DNA of 64,000 nt from Anadara kagoshimensis (lineage: Eukaryota > Mollusca > Bivalvia > Arcoida > Arcidae): the NCBI GenBank assembly GCA_021292105.1, contig CM037867.1, positions 12,238,183 to 12,302,182 on the forward strand, in the 5' to 3' direction. The position numbers and the translations under genes are program-made. Numbering within the stretch: the first letter of the stretch is position 1; each line of letters starts with the position of its first letter. Below, piece by piece: positions 54,914 to 64,000 of the stretch. The notes beneath the pieces are model-generated. The model saw only the letters and a program-made list of their open reading frames with translations, was not told the DNA's origin and did no database searches.

Positions 54914-56395
54914 AAATAATGAACCAATAAACCCTAATAGTCTATAATATCTTAGACTACAGACCAGTGGATCAAAATGAATTAAACAGTTTACCTGAAC
55001 CCGCAGTCTTGTCTTCTTGTTGTTGCGTATCATAGTTCCAGGTCTGCTAGGAGCACCAAAAAACTAAAGCTCACTCAAAGTACTTGTATAACACTTCTCA
55101 AAATTAAAACTTTGACGTCATTTTGCAAATAAAACAATTAGTAAATTCTAGAAAACAAAGTTCAGTCTGTATTTCTTATCTCCAAAATTGAAAATTTCCA
55201 AATTTTGCAAATAAGTATCTTCTAGAAAGAAGAGTTTAGTCTGTATTTCTTATCACCCAATTGAAAAATTAGGATATAATTTCACAAATAAAGATTCATT
55301 TATGTGAAAATTTCAGCATCTGCATCTCATAAATTCCATCCTCAAAATAAAAACTCAAGTCAGGTGTTATTTTGCAAATAAAAGATCTCCTGATCAAATA
55401 AATTCATATAAAGAGAGGGAAAAAAATAATGTAATTGACAGAATAAATTGTATGATTGCCAAGAAACCAATATAGGAACTGGATTGAGTTTTAACAAGCA
55501 TGCTTGAATTACGATGATGACAGTTTGTCATTATTAGCCGACTGTTCAGTATAGTGAAGTGTAGGATTTAATTAACTTAATGAATTGGGTGCTAAGTTAA
55601 TGTGTAGCTTGGAGCAGTATGTTATAACACACGAATATTGTGTTCATTTTATGAAAAGGGTCTGCATTATGTTAAGGACAATATCCCAGACTGTAGTGAC
55701 AAAATACTCCATATCGGGTTAATATCATGATTGTGACAACATTGCTGCAAGATTTTGATCTTCTTTATCTTTGCTCTGTCTCGGGTTAATATCGGGATTG
55801 TGACGTCATCGCCACAGGGATTCTTATCTTTCTTATCCCAGTATCATGATCCTCCGCATCACGATAAAAAGTGTCTTGTTTGTGTTGTAACTATGATATT
55901 TTAATGTGTAATGTTATATCATTTGATCGGTTTTCAGTTTGCATGAAATCTGTTTTCTGTAAATTAATAATTTTGTTATATAATAATTCTGCTGAGGGAT
56001 TTTGCTGGAGCTGTTTTTTTGTCTTCTATGTTAAAAAAAGATGAATTTTTAACATTTTTAAAATGTCCTATTTCCCAAATTAAATCTGGTCAAAGCTCAG
56101 ATGGTTCTGCAATAAGCTTTTATGAAGTAGAGTATAAAATTCTTTAGCCAGTGTTTTCCATGAGAGGTGGCAACAGGCATATTTGACTGCCTAAACCTCC
56201 AAATTGGCTGGTTCTAATTTATAAAATTGTTTTCAGAAGACCTGAAAATTGTTTTCGGCTTAGAAGCCCCCTTGAATCCTGGCCTGTTGGATTAGTCAAT
56301 CTACCTCTTGCTACAAATTTTAGAGAAATCACTGTTAGCTGAAAAACTTGTACCAGTCCATTGCAATTTAGCTAATTAAAATAACAAGAACACAC
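54914..56395. other. Non-coding stretch
   Basis: AT-rich. Loose repetition of 'cttatc.cc.aa.tgaaaa' and 'ttttgcaaataa' phrases at 55080-55390 suggests an old tandem repeat. No exon seen. Confidence 0.4.
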
Positions 56396-56399
56396 GCTA

Positions 56400-56582
56400 C
56401 TGTGGATGCCTTGATGGTCTGAAGCATCATCTTATGGATCACAACTCTTCTCATCTCCAAGGTTTGAATTCTAATCAGTCAGATCCTGGTGTGAGAAAGT
56501 TTATTTTACGTGATTTTGTTTGCCGAAAGTCTGTTTTTTTCCTCTTGGTCAATCCAGTTTCATCCAACATCCAAGTGAGGAC
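56400..56582 (+). repeat. SINE family B, 5' part
   Basis: 'ccttgatggtctgaagcatc', 'aggtttgaattctaatcagt' and 'ctggtgtgagaaagtttatt'. It stops before the tail, where the next SINE begins. Confidence 0.65.
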
Positions 56583-57150
56583 TTAATGGCCAAATGGTCT
56601 AAAGAGCACTTACAGATTGCAGAACCTCTAACTAACCATCCTAACCATTGCGGTAGCTCAATTGGTAGAGTGCTTGCTCAGTAAGTGGGAGGTCGTGGGT
56701 TTGAACCCCAACCTGGTTTGACCCAAGACTTGAAAGTGGGAAGTGACTGTTCTTTCACCAAACACTCAGCATTACAAAATGAAAGTCATGGTCATTAGGA
56801 TGGGAACTTAAAATAAACAAGGTCCTCTGTCATGGTAGGCTTGGCACAATAAAGAACCCTGCTGTATAATGTCATCAGTGCCACACATGGGCAAAATTTC
56901 TGAACCTTCGACTATAGCTGGCAATGTCTCGATATAAGTGAGAAACATTCTTGAATGGAACGTAAAACACCATTACTCAACTTAACTCTAATTAACCATC
57001 CAGGTTCGAATCTTACTGGGGAAATTCTAATGTGAGAAAGTTTGTCAGTTCACTGAAGGTCACTGGTTTTCTCTAGGAACTCTGGTTATTTCTATCCTCC
57101 CAGAACTGACCAACTCGATATACATGATAAAGAATATTGACTGGGGGAGT
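56583..57150 (+). repeat. SINE family B split by a SINE family A insertion
   Basis: The head 'aatggccaaatggtctaaag' runs to 56641. The remainder resumes at 56986-57001 with 'aaccatccaggttcgaatct', then 'tgtgagaaagtttgtcagtt' and 'agaatattgactgggggagt'. The inserted SINE A lies between. Confidence 0.85.
56642..56985 (+). repeat. SINE family A, full length with target-site duplication
   Basis: 344 bp from 'taaccattgcggtagctcaa' to 'caccattactcaacttaa'. The A box is 'tagctcaattggtagagtg' and the B box 'gtgggtttgaaccc'. It is flanked by a 16-bp duplication with one mismatch (56626-56641 and 56986-57001). This copy defines the family boundaries. Confidence 0.9.
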
Positions 57151-57690
57151 AAACGTAATCACTATCATTGCTACAAAGGATATGTTGTAGTGAGATTCAG
57201 ACTAGTAGGCAATGAGTGACACTTTGATCTTTGATCTTTGATCCATCAGTCAATGTACAAGGACATTCATCTTTAGTGTTTTGTTGCCAATGCTAGGTTT
57301 TACTGTTCCAGTGTTCAATCTACAAGGGGTCCTTGTGCCATTGATCCCAAAATAATAATTTTGTTCCCCAAAAATACTGTCTGTGGGCCAACTGTGACCC
57401 TATCCTTTAAGTCTTAGTTGAGTTTTGAGTAAATCTGGTTCTACCTCTCTTTCATTTATTATATTGTGTTTCTTTGACTTAAACCAACTGCTTAAAGGTT
57501 GCAAGACATAATGTGCGTTAATAAAATGGTGGATCCAACTGCTTCAAGGTTGCAAGACATAATATGACATGCATTAATAAAGAAATACCAATTTCCCAAT
57601 TTTTTGAAAACATGGCCCCTATATTTTTATGGCCTGGGTCAGGATGACTCAACTTAGTACAGTTCTAGATTGAACACTGCTGTTCATGTA

Positions 57691-58100
57691 CATTGTAATT
57701 TTCCCTTCACACACATGAAAAAGTAAGTCTTAATTTTAGTTAAATAACAATTTTTAACAAACGGAAATTATACAAGATGACTCAATGTAATACAAATGAA
57801 TATTGACTACAGTCCAACCTGCCTTAAAGGTCACCTCTATATAAAGATCACATGCTTATAAAGGCCAGTAGAATTGTATCCCAACTGTTCCTTATTCATA
57901 TTATTTGAACTTGTATATAAAAGCCACCTGCCCATGAAGGCCACTTTTACTGGTTCCCTTGGGTGGCCTTTATAGCCAGGTTTGATTGTACATTGTAATT
58001 TGCACTTCACACATGAAAATATAACTCTTAATTTTAGTTAAATAACAAATTTTAACAAACAGAAAATTATACAAGATGACTCAATGTAATACAAATGTTT
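57691..58100. repeat. ~110-bp direct repeats flanking a MITE
   Basis: 57691-57800 and 57991-58100 are about 90% identical ('cttaattttagttaaataac', 'tacaagatgactcaatgtaa'). The MITE at 57808-57990 lies exactly between them. Confidence 0.85.
57808..57990. mobile_element. Palindromic 'cagtc' MITE, 183 bp
   Basis: Left 'tacagtccaacctgccttaa' and right 'tatagccaggtttgattgta'. The centre carries 'aaaggccagtagaattgtat'. It is the fullest copy of the family here. Confidence 0.8.
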
Positions 58101-58214
58101 AACTACTTATATCAGAATTCTGGTGGACAGTGATTTTATTTATTGAGGAAAAGTTTTACTGTATTAATGGTGATATATTTGAAACTGGAAGGTTTTATTT
58201 AAAATGACTTCCTT

Positions 58215-58241
58215 ATACCGATATAACATGTATATATACAT

Positions 58242-58275
<34 letters not shown>

Positions 58276-58285
58276 ATATATATAA
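58215..58285. repeat. (AT)n microsatellite
   Basis: Two long AT runs separated by 'attatat', a potential cruciform. Confidence 0.9.
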
Positions 58286-58794
58286 AAGCATGATTTATGT
58301 GTATATTTGTGGAAGCACTCAAACAATTTTAATTAGAAAATAGTTACTAATCAATTTTTACTATAAAAGGGAAATTGTACATTTAATTTGCATATTAGTT
58401 ATAAAGCTAATTAATGTGATAAGTTGCACAATTCCTGCCACAGTGAGTGAGTAACATACCTGCTGCCATTATATCAGACAAAGGGCAGATATACTGGTAA
58501 GCATATCACTACATGTTTTTGATAAGTTTTTGATAGTTTGGACAAGACCAGGGTGGGGGATGGGGTAACACATTGTATCATTGAGTTACTCTTGGAGCAG
58601 AGCTTTATATAATATTAAAGCGTTTGTAATGGGGTTTTATATACTCTAGTCGAAAATGTTTACTTGTATCAACTATCAAGGCAGTCAGTGTACTAGTAAG
58701 TGCTTTTAATAATTTAAATAATGTTTTGTATCATCAAGTTATGCTGGAGTCAATCTTTATGTAAGATTTGAGTACTTGTACTGGTTATTTGATG

Positions 58795-59005
58795 TTTTAT
58801 GCTTGAGTCAAGAATTTTCACTTATATCAAGGCGGTCATTTATTGAATGGTGGAAGAAATTGAAGTGCCTGGAGAAAATTTGTTGACCTTCGGGAAGCAA
58901 ACTAACAAACTTTCACACATAGGATCTGCTAAATTGGGATTCGATCCTAGAAGTGGCATTGTGATCTGTAAGTGGGAACTTTAGACCGCTTGGCCATCAA
59001 AAGCA
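58795..59005 (-). repeat. SINE family B
   Basis: Plus-strand 'gtcaagaattttcacttata', 'ctaacaaactttcacacata' and the head complement 'tagaccgcttggccatcaaa'. Confidence 0.65.
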
Positions 59006-59496
59006 CCAAACCAATCTTGCTGTTCAGTTGAAGAAAGGATTTCTAAGTTTGTACCCAGTTGTTTCAATAAAGTCAGCAAGGTGACGAAAGTATCCTAATA
59101 TGTTTTTGCAATACACATTACTCCATACTTACTGCCTAACTTTAAAAAAAGTTTCTTCTACTTGTAAACTTACTGAAAGGGCTGCAAAGTACCCTCAACT
59201 TCAATTTTCATTTTGATTGCAAAGCCCAAAAATAACATAATCAAGTCATTTTGAACAGTTCAGTGAATATATGTTTCAAAAGTTTTTACAGGGGTGGAGA
59301 TTGGAAAAGCCATATTAAGTAGTGTACTTATCAGATGGAATGGCCATCACAATTCCACTCATCCAGACTAACAATATGTCGTATTTTTTTAAATCTTGGT
59401 CATCACTGCCAGACTTATTAATATCTCCCACTGTTATTTGTCAAATTAGATTATTTTTCCGTCAACTGAGTCATATATAATAAGTTACATTTAATA

Positions 59497-59745
59497 TAGG
59501 TAAACAACATTGACCTGTCCGTTTGACCTTTCATTAGGAATATTCATATAGGAGGGACTACCCAATACATGGCAGTGTTAAGATCCAAGTAAATACATAC
59601 ACAGTGCAAGGATTTTCTCTATGAGGTGAGTATATCTCATGATGTATACAGAATAAACACCTGTGTTCCTGATACATTGAAGTACTTAGTCCATGATAAA
59701 TATTTAAATAAAAGGTCAAGTGGACAGGTCAAAGTTGTTTGCCTA
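59497..59745. mobile_element. MITE with 'taggtaaacaac' ends, 249 bp
   Basis: Left 'taggtaaacaacattgacct' and right 'aggtcaaagttgtttgccta' are near-perfect inverted ends of about 35 bp that also include 'gtccgtttgacctt'/'aaggtcaagtggac'. It is the complete counterpart of the split copy at 21165-21757. Confidence 0.85.
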
Positions 59746-60014
59746 CAACAAGACGTAATTTATTTATTTGTGACCTGTCATACATTTGTTGTTTTGTTTT
59801 GTTAATTAAGTCTACAGGATACATAAAGAATTATTGAATTTATTGGAGCAAAGCGTCAAGCATTCCTATTTTTCCTATTTCATGAAAAATTCCCATTTTT
59901 TCCTATTTTTAGACATTTTACAATTTTTTTTATTATCCTTAACAGCTGAAATTCAAATTTTTCAGTATCTGAAAAAGAAAAACATGTTTTTTGGCTCCTA
60001 AAATGTAAAATCTT

Positions 60015-60290
60015 TCAAAACTGACAAATTTAATTAAACATATGAACTCCAAACAAAGAAACAAGATTGGGTGCCCTGGAAGGGTAAGCATCTCTTGTTA
60101 AGCTAGTTACACCCATCACTTGTAAAATCAAAATTGAGAATGAAAAGAACATGGAACTGTAGGATGTCAAAAATATCCAGAATAAATATGGATACAGAGA
60201 CATCATACTTATCAACAATATTATGATGATGGTCACCCTTAAGACTTTTTGAGGGCCTTGATTAGCTTAGGCTTGCAAATTAATAAAGCA
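60015..60290 (-). repeat. LINE 3' end, minus orientation
   Basis: Plus-strand 'gggtgccctggaagggtaag' and 'taagctagttacacccatca' are the complement of the LINE 3' UTR. Upstream (60180-60270) is the decayed polymerase C-terminal region. Confidence 0.65.
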
Positions 60291-60542
60291 ATACTTTGTT
60301 GATCATTACTTAAATGTGGAAAATGTTACATTTTACAGGAAATAAAAATTTTCACTACTGGTAATACAAACGGTTACCATAGCAACACTTTGAACAACTA
60401 GTTCCTGGGTCCAGTTCATTTCGTAACTTAAGTGACCACCATAGATTCTAAAAGTGGTAGCAATAGCTGTAACCATGAAGTCTGGATCATGGAAATGAAA
60501 AAAGCTGGTTTCTCAAGTACATCATGTTCAAACTGTTTTTAA

Positions 60543-60852
60543 CCCTCTTGCTGCCAAACAGACATATATGTGTACTCTACCAACAACCTGCCATATGGAC
60601 ATATTATGTCCTTTTAATGGAATTGACACCTCATTGTTAAAAGACTAAAAGATACTCATAATCTTTTGAAAAGTAAGCAAAAATGCAAACTTTTGCCTAG
60701 TGAGATTATAATCTACCATTTACTAATGATGTCATATGACTACAAGCTCGTCTGACATCATAATCTATTGTTGATGTCATATCATTTCGCATTGTGAACT
60801 TCAATTTGGCACTGCCAATGTTGCATTGAAAATTAATTTGGCAGCAAGAGGG
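60543..60852. mobile_element. piggyBac-type MITE, 310 bp
   Basis: TTAA-CCCTCTTGCTGCCAAA at the left and TTTGGCAGCAAGAGGG-TTAA at the right: perfect 16-bp inverted repeats starting CCC inside a duplicated TTAA. This is the signature of piggyBac insertion. There is no transposase; internal 'atgatgtcata' and 'gatgtcatatca' repeats are present. Confidence 0.92.
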
Positions 60853-60864
60853 TTAATTTACTCA

Positions 60865-61165
60865 TTGGCTGAATAGTCTGAAACTATACAGTTACAGATC
60901 ACAGTGCATCTAATCACCTAGAATAGGGCTTGGCCAGATCTTTGTGAAAGTGTGTTAGGTGGTTTGCCAAAGGTCAGTGGTTTCTCTGGGAGATTCTGGT
61001 TTTCTCCATCATCCCAGAAAAGATAAGTCTCAATACAAATTATAGAATTTTGACTGGGATGTTAAATACACATACAGTCAAACCTGTCTATAATGGCCCT
61101 TATATATAGGTGGCCTTTAAGGCATGTTGGACTGTACCATTAATCTACTCCACTCAACTCTGAAA
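60865..61165 (+). repeat. SINE family B interrupted in its tail by a MITE
   Basis: Head 'ttggctgaatagtctgaaac', then 'tttgtgaaagtgtgttaggt' and 'gaattttgactgggatgtta'. The 64-bp MITE (61073-61136) sits in the final tail, and 'ccattaatctactccactc' resumes after it. Confidence 0.75.
61073..61136. mobile_element. 64-bp minimal 'cagtc' MITE
   Basis: 'tacagtcaaacctgtctata' and 'ttaaggcatgttggactgta' with almost nothing between them. A TA duplication is visible in the interrupted SINE tail. Confidence 0.85.
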
Positions 61166-61734
61166 TATCGGAAAAATCATTAATGTTTTATTTAAAACCA
61201 ATACACATGCATGCTTATTGTTTAATGGAAATCCTTTGATATTGGATGTTCTATACCCCAGGTATAAGAAGAAAGTATTATTGCTCTCTGACTATTTTGT
61301 GTGTATTCATACACTATAGATTAAGTTCTGATGTAAATCCGTGAATTGATTTTGTTGCATGATACAAACGCAATGAATTGTAACAGTGAATGCTTTTCTT
61401 AGATCTATAAAATGTGTTGAGATAAATTATTTATATTGAAATTTACCTTATAAGGTAAAATGCAGTTACCGTATTTATCATAATCAATGTTGTGATACCA
61501 ATTTCATGATAAAATTGGTAGATTGGTTGTAATGTTGTTTAACATCACTTTAGCAATTTTCCGCGATTTGTGATTAAATAAAGTTGATTAATCTCTAAGG
61601 ATTAACCCTAAAAATAAGTGTTTGTATGCATGAGATGTACATGTATGTTCTGTTTTCTACCTTATATTAGTGTGCACTAGGATGACTGTAAGGTGCTAGC
61701 TCACAGAGTCAGTTTTCCACAGACAAGCATACCA

Positions 61735-61825
61735 GCACCCATCCCACCCCCCTCCTCCCACACCGACCCTACCACACACACACAAACACACACCAACCCC
61801 CCCATCCCCCCCACCCCATCACATT
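61735..61825. repeat. C-rich/CA simple repeat
   Basis: A stretch of almost only C and A ('ccaacccccccatccccc'), including an (AC)n core. Confidence 0.9.
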
Positions 61826-61910
61826 ATACTGACACCAAGTGAACATGTCAATTATCTGTCCTCTTAATACCGAGTTTCAATGCTAGAAGCAGTATCCCAA
61901 GTTCTAAAAA

Positions 61911-62200
61911 ACCATTGTGGTAGCTCAGTTGGTAGAGTGCTCACTCCGTTAGTGGAAGGTTGTGGGTTAGATCATATCCCAACCTAGGTCTCACCCAAGA
62001 CTTGAAAATGGCACTCGGCATTTCGAAATGAAAGTCATAGTTCTTTCAGATGGGAATGAGGTCCTGTGTCAATGTAGGCATGGCATGATAAAAGCTCTTC
62101 TGTATATGTCATCAGAGCAACACACAGGCAAAATTTCTGCACCTTTGCCTACAGTTGGCAAAATCTCGGCATAAGTTAAATATTCTTGACAAGCAAGACA
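61911..62200 (+). repeat. SINE family A
   Basis: Head 'gtggtagctcagttggtaga' and 'aaggttgtgggttagatc', body 'gaaatgaaagtcatagttct', tail 'ctcggcataagttaaatatt'. Confidence 0.8.
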
Positions 62201-62269
62201 TCTCATTTTATATTGCTTCATTCAACCTAGTTGATGTCAAATGGTATTGGTAACTAGAAACAGTACAGG

Positions 62270-62515
62270 AAACCAGAACAGTGGTTTACTTTATGAGGTT
62301 TCCTCCAACACTCTGAATTCACTGCCTTAATATACAGTCAAATCTGTCTATAAAGGCCACCAAAGGGGATCAGCAAAAGTGGCCTTTATGAGTACCGGTA
62401 GGTGTACTGGTCTTTACAAGCAGGTGGTCCTTATAAAGAAGTGACCTTTAAGACAGGTTGGACTGTAAATAAGATATTCCTTATTGGGGCGAAAAAACAA
62501 TTACTCCTCTCACTT
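62270..62515 (+). repeat. SINE family B remnant interrupted by a MITE
   Basis: 'gaggtttcctccaacactct' lies to the left and 'attccttattggggcgaaaa' plus 'caattactcctctcac' to the right of the MITE at 62333-62467. Confidence 0.6.
62333..62467. mobile_element. Palindromic 'cagtc' MITE, 135 bp
   Basis: Left 'tacagtcaaatctgtctata' and right 'aagacaggttggactgta' with TA at both ends. Confidence 0.8.
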
Positions 62516-62519
62516 TCTA

Positions 62520-64000
62520 TGATGTGATACACTAAGGTATATCTAACGCATCAAGTATGGTAATCTGATAATCTATAATATATATACAAACTGTATATAT
62601 AACTGTATGTAAGATGTTTAAAGGTAAACACTCAGGTAAGAGATGATGATCCAGGTGTGTTATAATATTATTGTTTAATTTATCTTTGAAAAACCTTAAA
62701 AAAAACTTAATCTTTTTTAATGTTGTAGATGTAGGGATTAGTTATCAGTGTTCAATTTAGGATTTTTCAGGATGGGTCTTTTTCAAAAACTTTCTTCTAA
62801 AATGCCACAACATCAATAATTTTGCATTAATATTCAAATTATGTTAATTATGGCCAATTAAGGCCTTAACAATGTTTTTGGCATAATAAGGGATCAATGA
62901 CCCTTTGGCCCCTTCTGGAATGAACACTAGATAATGATATAACATTACTTTATTAAGTGTTACATGCCGGATGCTCAAAATATGTTGTTTACATCATCTT
63001 AAATTATTGATTATAAATTCATAAATTAGATCAATCAGACTTATCGTATGACTTTAGTGCTTTACCATTAATTTGCATATGTTGACAAAATACAATTACG
63101 GGTAATTTGCATATTTTGACACTGTACAATTACGGGTAATTTGCATATGTCGTTAGTTTGAATCAATATATCACATTACAGCTGTCTATTATAGACATAA
63201 CAGTTTGCATATCTTAATCAATCAATGTATCATGTGGTAATGTGTGTGTACTTATATAAGAAATTGATGTGACAAGTTGTTAATTATTTCTGTATCTGTA
63301 TTGTTACCTAAGTGATAGATCAACTTCACTAGTATTCCATTATTGAATTAACAGAAGAGATATTGCTGCTTGTTGTTAGTATATATGTAGCAGGTGTTAT
63401 AGAGGGCGTTCTTCAAGCTCTCTACTGCTTTTGCATTTTTTCGTTTAGGTTGTTCCAATCCAGCACCATTTCGATGAAGAACGAGTTCCTGAATTGTTCA
63501 ATATTGACTCTTTGTAATGATGTTTGCCACTGTACCATGTGAAACCCTTAAGAGTTTGTGCGAAACACTTATTTTCAATAGATATGGAATCACATAAGAA
63601 TATATTTTTCCTATAAAATCGACATAATTCTGGGAATTTAGGATGAGAACATACATGTATTCTAAAATGCTCCACACATTGAACATCAAGAGGCATTGAT
63701 CACATGATACAGCAGTGAACCCCATTGGTAACTTTAGGCATTTTTTACACTCTTTTGTCTACAAGATTGTCTGAATTTAACTGATTGAATGTCTTATCTT
63801 TGATGATTAATTTGGGTCTTGACATTCGATGAAGTCCTCTGCATGCACATGGATGGTGTTGTGTTTACATTGCTAAAAATCAGCATACTTTTAATCACGT
63901 CCATGGTTATTTACGTCAATGAATAGATTTAATTTGTAGCAATATTAGTAAAATGTAATTAATTTGTTTTAAATTTCAGTTGTCCTCTATTAAATTTTGG
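62520..64000. other. Non-coding flank
   Basis: AT-rich. It includes a short repeated phrase 'caattacgggtaatttgcat' (twice near 63090-63145). Two overlapping minus-strand frames of 75-83 codons (63445-63725) are unsupported. Confidence 0.4.

Noticed and set aside
56642-56720. tRNA gene
   Set aside because: A and B boxes are present but no acceptor-stem pairing or complete cloverleaf is seen, and the head is fused to a repeated SINE body found at several other sites. The same applies at 44761, 52926 and 61911.

Overview
This is a eukaryotic, intron-rich, AT-rich window crowded with interspersed repeats. Several things point to a mollusc, most likely a bivalve: a 1.5-kb element with ends of the 'ttagctcacctga ... 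gggcctcttgtt' type, which I recall as recurrent in bivalve DNA; tRNA-derived SINEs; LINE fragments with 'LLTQGYCKPRL'-type peptides; and a single SH3BP5-type gene with invertebrate-like intron layout. The species cannot be named from the sequence.

Two protein-coding genes are well supported. (1) On the + strand, the 3' part of a gene spans about 2.7-19.2 kb. Three short exons and a 2.0-kb terminal exon are joined in compatible phase. The product is a very arginine/serine-rich (RS-domain) protein that I do not recognise as a named family; its 5' exons probably lie to the left of the window. (2) On the - strand, a complete seven-exon SH3BP5 orthologue (Rab11 guanine-nucleotide exchange factor / JNK-binding protein 'Sab') runs from 43,076 down to 33,486 and encodes about 639 residues. 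The genes converge tail to tail, about 14 kb apart. A possible first exon of a divergent + strand gene begins 145 bp from the SH3BP5 start codon (43,222), which suggests a shared bidirectional promoter; no later exon of it was found.

Region by region: 1-2.7 kb, repeats; 2.7-19.2 kb, the RS-protein gene, whose 12.4-kb first visible intron holds a decayed 1.3-kb Tc1-like transposon, a family of 'ctgtactgta'-ended MITEs, a 19-copy 41-bp satellite apparently born from that MITE's ends, and a pre-miRNA-like hairpin; 19.2-33.4 kb, AT-rich intergenic DNA with many same-orientation LINE 3' ends and nested elements; 33.5-43.1 kb, SH3BP5 with SINE-filled introns and a tandem repeat just after its stop codon; 43.1-64 kb, essentially repeats: SINEs, a piggyBac-type MITE, Tc1/mariner-type MITEs, an E-box-bearing minisatellite, a bivalve element with 145-bp repeats carrying nuclear-receptor-like sites, and a 5'-truncated LINE with poly(A) and target-site duplication.

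The most informative non-genic signals are nested insertions whose empty sites can be read directly (36.2, 56.6, 61.1 and 62.3 kb), the satellite seeded by a MITE (12.0 kb), a repeat with a ~140-bp terminal hairpin present in two orientations (3.9 and 21.5 kb), and the quasi-periodic alternating acidic/aliphatic insertions in the RS domain.
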